In this document: piece by piece, positions 1 to 8,216 of the stretch
How the letters are laid out: the number at the start of each line of letters is the position of its first letter
Numbering within the stretch: position 1 is the stretch's first letter
NCBI GenBank assembly: GCA_002419385.1
Contig: DIFZ01000048.1
Coordinates: 157 to 18,641, forward strand
DNA length: 18,485 nucleotides
Source of the DNA: Geobacter sp. UBA5735
GTDB taxonomy: Bacteria; Desulfobacterota; Desulfuromonadia; Geobacterales; Geobacteraceae
Reading direction: 5' to 3'
Translations under genes and position numbers: made by a program
Notes under the pieces: generated by a model
Told to the model about the DNA's origin: nothing
The model's input: only the letters and a program-made list of their open reading frames with translations
The model's database searches: none

Positions 1-1
1 C

Positions 2-196
2 GTGCTCATGACCCTGCACGACCCGAACCTGGCCGCCCACTTCGCCCACCAGGTGGTGCTGCTCAAGGAGGGGGGCGTCATTGCCGACGGAACTACGGAA
101 GATGTTCTGACCGCCGAGCGCCTGGAGCAACTCTACGGCGTGGGCATCGGCGTCATGACGGATACGGAGCGGCGGTTGTTTTATCCCGCATCCTGA
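2..196 (+). CDS. ABC transporter ATP-binding protein, C-terminal end (partial)
   Basis: This is the last 64 residues of a gene that starts left of the window. It reads straight in from the edge with no start codon of its own. The segment LHDPNLAAHFAHQVVLLKEG contains the H-loop histidine and the following strand in the form typical of the FepC/BtuD/FhuC class, whose ATPases power uptake of siderophore iron, haem or cobalamin. The tail after it (GTTEDVLTAERLEQLYG) is also usual for that class. Walker A, Walker B and the signature motif lie outside the window, so the substrate cannot be told. A helix-turn-helix regulator follows 22 bp downstream on the same strand and may belong to the same transcript. 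Confidence 0.8.
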   Translation: MLMTLHDPNLAAHFAHQVVLLKEGGVIADGTTEDVLTAERLEQLYGVGIGVMTDTERRLFYPAS

Positions 197-218
197 AAAC
201 CGGGGAAAGGAAGCCGAC

Positions 219-776
219 ATGGATGAATTCAACATCGGTGCGAAACTGAGACTGGCCAGACAGGAAAAAAACATGAGCATGAAGGAACTGGCGCGCATGC
301 TCGGCTGCTCGGTCTCCCTCATCTCTCTTATTGAAAACAGGAAGATATCCCCTCCTATCAAAACACTTTCCGGCATCGCCAAGGCGTTGAACCTGTCATT
401 GGCGAAGCTCTTTGAAGATGATGAAGAACTCGCGCGGTTCGAGATAATGAAGAGCGCGACATGCAAAACAAAACCTGTACTCCCTCCGGAAGGCGGCATG
501 GATCCGGATGGCCGGCTTCGGCAAAAAGGCATCCACACCAGGAAATTGAAACACAAGTTCATTACACTTCCAAACAGGTACGCTCCCTATATGAAATTCA
601 TGCACAGCGAAGAATCACTGGTTTACGTCGTCCGGGGCAAGGCGGAACTCTTGCTCGGTTCAAAACTCATACCCCTCGAAGAAGGCGACAGCGTATATTT
701 CGAAACAAACACAGCCCATGGATTCAGATCCAGGGATGATTCGGAGACCCTCATCCTTGAAGTTGACGCAGCTTGA
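219..776 (+). CDS. XRE-family transcriptional regulator with C-terminal cupin sensor domain
   Basis: A 185-residue DNA-binding regulator. Residues about 8-62 form a lambda-repressor-like helix-turn-helix (KLRLARQEKNMSMKELARML, then SVSLISLIENRKISPP). Residues about 110-185 form a small cupin barrel with short motifs such as GKAELLLG, LEEGDSVYFETNTAHGF and a hydrophobic C-terminal strand. In this family (PuuR/SutR-like) the cupin binds a small ligand and tunes repression. The ligand is unknown here. GGAAAGGAA at about 206-214 is the ribosome binding site for the ATG at 219. Only 30 bp separate it from the ABC exporter genes, so it is plausibly co-transcribed with them and may regulate them. 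The part around residues 75-105 is linker-like and poorly conserved. Confidence 0.88.
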   Translation: MDEFNIGAKLRLARQEKNMSMKELARMLGCSVSLISLIENRKISPPIKTLSGIAKALNLSLAKLFEDDEELARFEIMKSATCKTKPVLPPEGGMDPDGRLRQKGIHTRKLKHKFITLPNRYAPYMKFMHSEESLVYVVRGKAELLLGSKLIPLEEGDSVYFETNTAHGFRSRDDSETLILEVDAA

Positions 777-806
777 CAACACCATACTGATGTTTCGGCA
801 GCGGCC

Positions 807-1640
807 ATGATCCGGTTGCGTGAACTGAGAAAGACCTATGGCCCGGTCAAGGCGGTGGATGGTGTTTCGCTCTCCGTAACGTCCGGCGAGGTGTTCGGCC
901 TTCTGGGTCCCAACGGCGCGGGCAAGAGCACCCTCATCCGGATGATGACCTGCCTGACCCGGCCCGATTCGGGGACCTGCCATATCGCGGGCCGCGACAT
1001 GGCGCTGGAGGCGGGAGCGATCAAGTCCCTCATAGGAGTGGTCCCCCAGGAGAACAACCTGGACCGGGAGTTGAGCGCGCGGGAGAACCTGTTCATCTAC
1101 GGCCGCCTGCACCGGGTGACAGACCTGAAAAGGAAAATCCGGGAAGCGCTGGAAGAGGTGGACCTGGGCGACCGGGCGGAAAGCCTGGTAAACGGGCTGT
1201 CCGGCGGCATGAAACGACGTCTGATCATCGCCCGCGCCCTGCTCGCCGACCCGGCCGTACTGTTTCTGGACGAGCCCTCCATCGGCCTTGACCCCCAGAT
1301 CAGGAGACAGTTGTGGGAGATGGCGCGCCGCGCCGCCCGTTCCGGCAGAACGGTGTTCCTGACAACCCACTACATCGAAGAGGCCGAAGCCCTGTGCGAC
1401 CGGGTGGGCATCCTGTCCAGGGGGCGGCTGATCGCCCTGGACACCCCCGCCGCCCTGAAGGAACTGGTGGGACCCTACGTGGTGGACCGCATCACCGATG
1501 ACGGACGCCTGGTCCAGCATCTGGCTAGCTGCCGGGACGAGGCCGTGGAGGTGGCCAGGACAATGGAGAACGGCTGCACCGTGCGCCGCACCAACCTGGA
1601 GGACGTGTTCATCAAACTGACAGGAGAGCGGATCGAATGA
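807..1640 (+). CDS. ABC-2 type exporter ATPase (NodI/DrrA-like)
   Basis: A complete 277-residue ABC ATPase. Walker A is at residues 34-42 (GPNGAGKST), the Q-loop at VVPQ near 78-81, the signature LSGGM at 131-135, Walker B at VLFLDEP near 151-157 with D-loop GLDP, and the H-loop histidine in LTTHYIEEAE near 188. The extended C-terminus with a paired permease of the ABC-2 class places it in the NodI/DrrA/CcmA-like exporter group, which moves lipids, drugs or oligosaccharides outward. Its stop overlaps the start of the permease by 4 bp (ATGA), indicating translational coupling. The ribosome binding site is weak, and the start is chosen because the family begins with the same short strand (IRLRELRKTYG). 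The substrate is not identifiable, and nothing nearby suggests nodulation. Confidence 0.92.
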   Translation: MIRLRELRKTYGPVKAVDGVSLSVTSGEVFGLLGPNGAGKSTLIRMMTCLTRPDSGTCHIAGRDMALEAGAIKSLIGVVPQENNLDRELSARENLFIYGRLHRVTDLKRKIREALEEVDLGDRAESLVNGLSGGMKRRLIIARALLADPAVLFLDEPSIGLDPQIRRQLWEMARRAARSGRTVFLTTHYIEEAEALCDRVGILSRGRLIALDTPAALKELVGPYVVDRITDDGRLVQHLASCRDEAVEVARTMENGCTVRRTNLEDVFIKLTGERIE

Positions 1641-2383
1641 ACCTGAGCGGCTGGTATCCCATCTTCCTGCGGGAGATGCTCCTGTTCCGGCGCAAGCTCC
1701 TCAAGCCGGGCTACCTGGTCTCCGCCATGCTGGTCCCCCTCATGTACCTGGCGGTATTCGGCCTCGGCCTGGGGAGGAGCGTGCGGATCAGCGGGGGAGA
1801 CTACCTCTCCTTTCTCATCCCCGGCCTGGTGGCCATGAGCTCCATGACCAACTCCTACACCTGGGTGGCCAGCTCCCTGAACCTGAACCGCCTCTACTTC
1901 CGGACATTCCAGATCTTCATCCAGGCGCCTCTGTCGGCAGGCGCCATCATGGTGGGAGAAGTGGCCGCCGGGATGGTAAAGGGGCTGTTCGCCGCCCTGC
2001 TGCTGGTGATCATGGGGCTGTGCATACCCGGCAGTTTTCGCGTTACGCCGCTGTTCCTGTTCACCATGGTGATGAACAGCTTCATGTTCGCCTGCCTCGG
2101 CGTCATCACCGGCATGCTGGCCAGGAGCCACGAGGATACCTCGACGTACAACAACTTCTTCATCCTCCCCATGGCCTTCTTCAGCGGCACCTTCTTCCCC
2201 CTGGACCGCCTCCCGGCAATCCTGAAGGGGCTGATCCTGCTGCTGCCGCTGAGTCACACCAACATCGTCATCCGCAAGGCGTCCATGGATGGAGAGGCGC
2301 TGCTGTCGCTGCTGGTCATAACGGGGTATACGCTTCTGTTCCTGGTAATCGGGACACGGCTGATACGGAGGTACACCGAATGA
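1637..2383 (+). CDS. ABC-2 type transporter permease (NodJ-like)
   Basis: A 248-residue integral membrane protein and partner of the ATPase just upstream. It begins with a cytoplasmic amphipathic stretch (WYPIFLREMLLFRRKLLKPG). About six hydrophobic segments follow, around residues 25-45, 58-75, 105-130, 138-160, 170-190 and 220-240. The short motif AFFSGTFFPLDRLP before the last segments is the conserved ABC-2 signature seen in NodJ and in polysaccharide and drug exporters. Two copies would pair with two ATPase subunits in the inner membrane. The start overlaps the ATPase stop. Downstream lies an inverted pair of REP-like hairpins, which may mark the end of this transcript. Confidence 0.9.
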   Translation: MNLSGWYPIFLREMLLFRRKLLKPGYLVSAMLVPLMYLAVFGLGLGRSVRISGGDYLSFLIPGLVAMSSMTNSYTWVASSLNLNRLYFRTFQIFIQAPLSAGAIMVGEVAAGMVKGLFAALLLVIMGLCIPGSFRVTPLFLFTMVMNSFMFACLGVITGMLARSHEDTSTYNNFFILPMAFFSGTFFPLDRLPAILKGLILLLPLSHTNIVIRKASMDGEALLSLLVITGYTLLFLVIGTRLIRRYTE

Positions 2384-2394
2384 TTATCATAAAA

Positions 2395-2477
2395 GTACGG
2401 GCGAACCTTGTGTTCGCCCTTTCCGTGATATCCCTTTTATAGGGCTTCCATAGGGCGAACACGAGGTTCGCCCCTAC
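2395..2477. repeat. Inverted pair of REP-like hairpins (REPIN-like element)
   Basis: Two 26-bp sequences at 2395-2420 and 2452-2477 are reverse complements of each other at 24 of 26 positions, separated by 31 bp. Each half is itself a hairpin with an 8-bp stem GGGCGAAC/GTTCGCCC and a 5-nt loop (CTTGT and ACGAG). The spacer contains a third small hairpin, CCCT-TTTAT-AGGG, at 2432-2444. This is the layout of a REPIN or BIME: two REP palindromes in opposite orientation. It sits exactly between a converging-end operon and speA. It may protect or end the upstream mRNA, but there is no T-tract for classical termination. Confidence 0.8.
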
Positions 2478-2512
2478 GCATTCATCACATACAAAAGGTT
2501 GGTAAACTGCCT

Positions 2513-4420
<1,908 letters not shown>

Positions 4421-4455
4421 GCGAAGGCAGAGCACCTGTTGCTGCGTCGCATAGA

Positions 4456-4484
4456 TTGCAAAAATGTTCCATAGTTGGTAGTAT
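4456..4484 (+). promoter_or_regulatory. Candidate sigma-70 promoter of the glutaredoxin-like gene
   Basis: TTGCAA (4456-4461) and TAGTAT (4479-4484) are spaced by 17 bp, placing a start near 4491, about 100 nt before the ATG. They fit the consensus but were chosen by eye. It is the best candidate in the gap after speA. Confidence 0.45.
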
Positions 4485-4528
4485 GTGCCAATCAGGAAAC
4501 GAAGCCTTACTGGTATCTGTCCGGTGAT

Positions 4529-4571
4529 TGCCGTATACGGCACTGGGTTTTTCCGGTAACAGCATACGGCA
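4529..4571. promoter_or_regulatory. 14-bp perfect palindrome plus repeated half-site upstream of the glutaredoxin-like gene
   Basis: TGCCGTATACGGCA at 4529-4542 is a perfect palindrome. Its right half ATACGGCA recurs at 4564-4571, 29 bp further on and 21 bp before the start codon. A dimeric repressor or activator would recognise such a site. The position is downstream of the candidate promoter, so binding there would block elongation, or the palindrome may act as an mRNA hairpin. The binding protein is unknown. Confidence 0.45.
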
Positions 4572-4592
4572 CAGACAAGAGGAGAACTGTCC

Positions 4593-4961
4593 ATGAAAAC
4601 CTTTATCGCTCTCATTGCCCTGCTGCTGACCAGCTCGATTGCCGGTGCTGGCATGTCCCTTCCGGCTGACGGAGAGAGCTACGAACTGGCCTCTCAAACA
4701 ACCATTGCAAAAAAAGATCGTTTCAACGGTACCGTAGAGGTGTATGTCACGAGCTGGTGCCGCTTCTGCAGCCAGGCCCTTGATTACCTGAAGAGCAACG
4801 GCATCAAGCATGTGGCCCACGACATCGAAAAGGACAGTGCCGCCAGGCAGAAATATGAAGACCTGGGAGGGCAGGGCGTGCCATTCATCGTCATCGGTTC
4901 CAACAAGATGTCCGGGTTTTCCCGGGAAGCGCTGGAGTATTACCTCGAAAACAGCAGATAG
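4593..4961 (+). CDS. Exported glutaredoxin-like thiol-disulfide protein
   Basis: A 122-residue protein with an N-terminal signal peptide (MKTFIALIALLLTSSIAGAG, predicted cleavage near residue 19), followed by a thioredoxin-fold glutaredoxin domain from about residue 46. The redox motif C56-R-F-C59 sits after a strand (VEVYVTSWCRFC). The cis-proline is P97 in QGVPFIVIG, followed by the usual glutathione-site-like stretch MSGFSREALEYYL. It probably acts on disulfides in the periplasm or at the envelope. The leader and the non-CPYC active site set it apart from cytosolic glutaredoxins. AGAGGAG at about 4578-4584 is a good ribosome binding site 8 nt before the ATG. It stands alone, with its own candidate promoter upstream and an intrinsic terminator downstream. 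The partner proteins are unknown. Confidence 0.85.
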   Translation: MKTFIALIALLLTSSIAGAGMSLPADGESYELASQTTIAKKDRFNGTVEVYVTSWCRFCSQALDYLKSNGIKHVAHDIEKDSAARQKYEDLGGQGVPFIVIGSNKMSGFSREALEYYLENSR

Positions 4962-4999
4962 GACCAGGGGGAACGGCATCATTCCGGATCGAACATGGC

Positions 5000-5033
5000 C
5001 CCGGCGTCCCGAAAGGGATGGCCGGGTTTTTTT
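5000..5033 (+). terminator. Rho-independent terminator after the glutaredoxin-like gene
   Basis: The stem CCCGGC/GCCGGG (5000-5005 with 5021-5026) continues as GTCCC/GGGAT around a GAAA tetraloop with one bulged G. Seven Ts follow at 5027-5033. It lies 39 bp after the stop codon at 4961. Confidence 0.88.
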
Positions 5034-5163
5034 GGGGTTGAAGGTTGCATCGCACATACCGGATTGTGTTCTGGATGGGAATAATTGCTGATTTCGCTGA
5101 TATGTCGGGTACAGGCGGGCACAGGTCAGCGGTTGCAGAGAGAGGATGATTCAGTGGTTTTCA

Positions 5164-5193
5164 TTGAAATGTGTGAAAAGTAAATGGTATAGT
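5164..5193 (+). promoter_or_regulatory. Candidate sigma-70 promoter of the FG-GAP gene
   Basis: TTGAAA (5164-5169) and TATAGT (5188-5193) are separated by 18 bp. The predicted start near 5200 gives a leader of about 44 nt containing the GAGGAG ribosome binding site at 5229-5234. The rest of the gap from 5034 to 5163 shows nothing I recognise. Confidence 0.5.
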
Positions 5194-5243
5194 CCACCAC
5201 GAAAAATCACTGTTTCCAACGTACAATTGAGGAGATTCGCTCT

Positions 5244-7352
5244 ATGAAAACAGTAAACCTGGTCTTTCATGTGGGGATATGCCTGTTGTGCTTTGCCGCC
5301 GTTCCTTCGTCAAGCAGTGGTTTCGGCGCGCCGCAAATTCAGTGGAGCTATGGCGGCTGTTACAGCTCCTGGTGCGAAACCGGGTGGTACTCCTCGCCGG
5401 CGGTCGCCGATCTTGACGGCAACGGGACAAAGGAAGTCATTGCTTCCGCCTATTCGATCATCAATCTTGACGGCGCGAGCGGCGCTCTTAACTGGCGCGT
5501 TGCCTCTGGCCATGATCGTTCCGAACCGGGCGCGTCAAATGTCGGGCGCACCTGGCCGAACGTGGTGGTCAGGGATGTGGATAAGGACGGCCAATTGGAA
5601 ATCATTTCAGCCCACAGCGGAGGGTATGTTTCCGTGTACACGCGGGATGGGTATTTCAAATCCGGCTGGCCGAAACATCCCGTGACCGAGGAACTGCGAG
5701 GTTTGGCGGTAGCCGACCTGGATGGGAACGGCGACATGGAGATCCTGGTCACCGCGGCCCGTAGCAGCGCGACCAATGTCTGGGTCTATGAACATACCGG
5801 CGTGGTGAGGACCGGCTGGCCGCAATTGAGTGACGGTAACGGGTATGCCTGGGGTGTTTTCAACAATAACGTTTCTGTGGGTGATATTGATGGCGACGGG
5901 ACCGCGGAAATTGTCGTGCCTTCCGATGTTCACTATATCTGCGCGTACAATCCAGACGGGACAAAGATCCAGGCCAACGCCATGTACGGCGACAAAGTCT
6001 GGGGCCAGGTCGGTGTTTGGGAAAATTTGGGTGTCGAAGTGCGGGGGTGGGGAGCATGTGACGGCGTTCGGGCGGAAAGCTATCGCGCCAATTTCGCCGA
6101 TGGCGCCAGCGTGATTGCCGATGTGAATCTGGATGGGATACCGGAAATCGTAGCCACCGGAAATATGTATGATTGCGATGCCGGATATCCTCCAAGCAGA
6201 TACAATGCGGTCTATGTATTCAACGCCGACCGCAGCCGTTTCAAGGATACGACCCGCGGGTTTGACTGGGAGACCATCCCGGTGGATACCGGCGCACCGT
6301 TAAGCGAAGATTACAACGTCATTGAGAGTAATCAGCCAAATCCGGTGGTGGTTGATCTCGATAACGACGGCATAAAAGAAATCCTCTATTCCTCTTATGA
6401 TGGCAGGATGCACGCGTTCTGGCTGGACAAAACCGAGCACCACGGCTGGCCTTATTCTGTGTATAAACCTTCGGAAGGCTTTTATCGGTTTGCCTCCGAG
6501 CCGGTGGTGGCGGATCTCGACAACGACGGTTCGGCGGAAGTGATCTTCACATCCTGGCCGGCCAAGACGACAAGCGCTCCGATGCGGCTGGGGAAACTCC
6601 ATGTTCTGAGTGCCGAAGGAACGCCGCTCCATGAAGTGGACCTGCCGGTCCCCATATCCTCGTCGTTGCGCTGGAATGGCGCGCTGGCCGCCCCGACCCT
6701 GGCGAATATCGACAGCGATCCGAACCTGGAGATTGTCGTGAACACCGTTTATGCCGGGTTTGTCGCCTTTGAGGTTCCTGATTCGGCAAGTGCGCGCATA
6801 CTGTGGACTACCGGACGCAGTGAGCAGAGCTGCGAGTTCGATTCCAGCCCCACTTTGACGGTGACCCTGACCGGGAGCGGAGGGGGACGGGTGATAAGCG
6901 CACCAGCAGGGATCGACTGTACGGCCGGCTCCTGCTTCGCGGATTTTGCCAACGGGACACCCGTCATCCTCGCCTCCCTCCCGGACCAGGATTCCGTTTT
7001 TGCCGGGTGGGGCAGCAGGTGCAGCGGATCAGGAAGCTGCGACCTGACCCTGCGCTCTGACACGAGCGTATGGGCGACCTTCACGTATGTCCAGCCGGCC
7101 AGGACGTCCGGCACGTCGTACTTCGACACCATCTCGGCTGCCTATGCGGCCCTGCCCGTTCCTGCCGGAGGGACGATCCAGGCACGCCAGTTCACCTTTG
7201 CGGAAAACCCTGACTTCGACCGGTCGATCCCGGTTAAGCTCACGGGGGGCTTCAACGCCGCTTATTCGAACAACACCGGATATGCCGCTATCCAGGGAAA
7301 AGTGACGGTGGCGCGAGGTTCCCTTACGGTTGACCGGGTTGTTATTCGATGA
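5244..7352 (+). CDS. Secreted FG-GAP/VCBS repeat protein with a C-terminal bacterial-repeat module
   Basis: A 702-residue exported protein. A signal peptide covers about residues 1-27 (hydrophobic VFHVGICLLCFAAV). At least eight calcium-loop repeats follow, with cores such as ADLDGNGTKEVI, DVDKDGQLEII, ADLDGNGDMEIL, GDIDGDGTAEIV, ADVNLDGIPEIV, VDLDNDGIKEIL, ADLDNDGSAEVI and ANIDSDPNLEIV, spaced 40-100 residues apart. They probably build an integrin-like beta-propeller that binds Ca2+ through DxDxDG loops. Residues about 530-615 form a small beta-domain with two Cys pairs (GIDCTAGSCF, RCSGSGSCDL, then VWATFTY) of the bacterial-repeat type. A third C-terminal domain (residues 618-702) ends in VTVARGSLTVDRVVIR. 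The ligand is unknown; a surface or extracellular adhesive role is likely. It has its own candidate promoter and no operon partner. Confidence 0.85.
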   Translation: MKTVNLVFHVGICLLCFAAVPSSSSGFGAPQIQWSYGGCYSSWCETGWYSSPAVADLDGNGTKEVIASAYSIINLDGASGALNWRVASGHDRSEPGASNVGRTWPNVVVRDVDKDGQLEIISAHSGGYVSVYTRDGYFKSGWPKHPVTEELRGLAVADLDGNGDMEILVTAARSSATNVWVYEHTGVVRTGWPQLSDGNGYAWGVFNNNVSVGDIDGDGTAEIVVPSDVHYICAYNPDGTKIQANAMYGDKVWGQVGVWENLGVEVRGWGACDGVRAESYRANFADGASVIADVNLDGIPEIVATGNMYDCDAGYPPSRYNAVYVFNADRSRFKDTTRGFDWETIPVDTGAPLSEDYNVIESNQPNPVVVDLDNDGIKEILYSSYDGRMHAFWLDKTEHHGWPYSVYKPSEGFYRFASEPVVADLDNDGSAEVIFTSWPAKTTSAPMRLGKLHVLSAEGTPLHEVDLPVPISSSLRWNGALAAPTLANIDSDPNLEIVVNTVYAGFVAFEVPDSASARILWTTGRSEQSCEFDSSPTLTVTLTGSGGGRVISAPAGIDCTAGSCFADFANGTPVILASLPDQDSVFAGWGSRCSGSGSCDLTLRSDTSVWATFTYVQPARTSGTSYFDTISAAYAALPVPAGGTIQARQFTFAENPDFDRSIPVKLTGGFNAAYSNNTGYAAIQGKVTVARGSLTVDRVVIR

Positions 7353-7522
7353 TTCCTGTCAGGAAAACCACGGAAAAGTTGCCCTTGGTCTGATCGGCAC
7401 GAAAAAACTCATGTTCAAAACCGGGCATGAGGTAAAGGATCCGTTTGCGGGATCGAAAGAGTGACTGGCTGTCAACAGTCCGTAAAACCACGGGCGCACA
7501 CGCGTCCGACCCGGGGGCCGTC

Positions 7523-7861
7523 ATGAAAGAGCAGGCGACAATTACTCCTGAAATGGGCCGGTTTTTCCTGACCGACCGGATCAGGGAAGAGGTTGATTTC
7601 CGCACAACCCGCCAATCCCGCGGGTCCCGGCCGCCGGCAGTCCAGAAACCGGCTCCGCCGGGCGCCAGTGTCATAGCGCTGCCGGACCGTGAAGCATGGA
7701 AAATCCCGCCGCGCGATCTGCAAGCCGCCATTGCCGGCCGGGAGAGCCACCGGCAGTTCGCGGCGGATCCTCTTTCGCTGGATGAGCTGCTGGGGGTTGA
7801 CGGGTATGATGAATTCGTCATCTACATGGCCCCGGTGGGCAAGCTCGTCAAGGGAACGTGA
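7523..7861 (+). pseudogene. SagB-type nitroreductase remnant with internal deletion
   Basis: A 112-residue reading frame that resembles only the two ends of SagB/ThcOx-family FMN nitroreductases, which are usually about 200-250 residues or more. The N-terminal part (MGRFFLTDRIREEVDF, then a Pro-rich linker and DLQAAIAGRESHRQFAADPLSLDELL) is the usual family start, with the ARxSHRxF flavin-contact segment. It then jumps near residue 91 (about nt 7793-7802) to the family's C-terminus (YDEFVIYMAPVGKLVKG). The central flavin- and substrate-binding core is missing, so it cannot be an active oxidoreductase. The in-frame upstream extension to 7445 looks non-coding. The ribosome binding site is poor. 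Family assignment is from memory of the conserved ends. A small uncharacterised intact gene is the alternative. Confidence 0.6.
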
Positions 7862-8184
7862 TGGCGAAACGCGTAACCGTCCCGCTGACCGATTTCGCGC
7901 TGCCCGTACCCCGCACCGGGAGCATAGAAGCCCATTCGGGGTATGGCCGCGCGGCTGCCGAGGGCCGGGAAATTCACGTTCGCGTGCAGAGGAAAAGGGC
8001 CAAGAGCGACCCGCTGTACCAGTCCGAAGTTCCCGTCTCTTTTCTGTTCGACAGGGAGGCGTATCAATTCCGGATCGATGGACGAATGGACGGCATCTTC
8101 CGGCACGATCCCCCCAGAATCGAGGAAATCAAAAGCAGCTTCAATGCCCGGGTGCTGATCCAGCCTCAGTGGATCGTCATCTGA
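7861..8184 (+). pseudogene. N-terminal stub of a PD-(D/E)XK nuclease-helicase (Rad3/DinG-like)
   Basis: A 107-residue frame that overlaps the stop of the preceding remnant. It holds the start of a nuclease-type domain: LTDFALPVPRTGSIEAHSGY, then EVPVSFLFDREAYQFRIDGRMDGI and PPRIEEIKSSFN. The D of GRMDG and the E-x-K of EEIKS match the PD-(D/E)XK catalytic pattern found at the N-terminus of some Rad3/DinG-like superfamily 2 helicases of about 800 residues. Immediately after that the similarity ends (ARVLIQPQWIVI, stop), and no helicase motifs follow before the convergent polymerase gene 30 bp away. I therefore read it as a gene truncated by a deletion or rearrangement. The parent family is recalled by pattern, not by a search. 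Confidence 0.55.
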
Positions 8185-8197
8185 TAGTCACGAATGC

Positions 8198-8216
8198 AGT
8201 TTCCAATCCGGAAACT
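8198..8216. repeat. Perfect 7-bp inverted repeat at the dinB stop codon
   Basis: AGTTTCC and GGAAACT flank a 5-nt loop. The right arm overlaps the dinB stop codon (minus strand). No T-tract follows on either strand, so at best it is a weak terminator between the convergent polymerase gene and the helicase remnant. Confidence 0.4.

Noticed and set aside
4962..5243. Riboswitch (for example a c-di-GMP GEMM element) before the FG-GAP gene
   Set aside because: The conserved GEMM core and tetraloop-receptor words are not present; only a terminator and a promoter candidate are seen.
7353..7522. Small gene or frame continuation after the FG-GAP stop
   Set aside because: The palindrome TTCCTGTCAGGAA at 7353-7365 has no loop or T-tract, and the frame from 7445 to 7522 has no family similarity. 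I see nothing supportable here.
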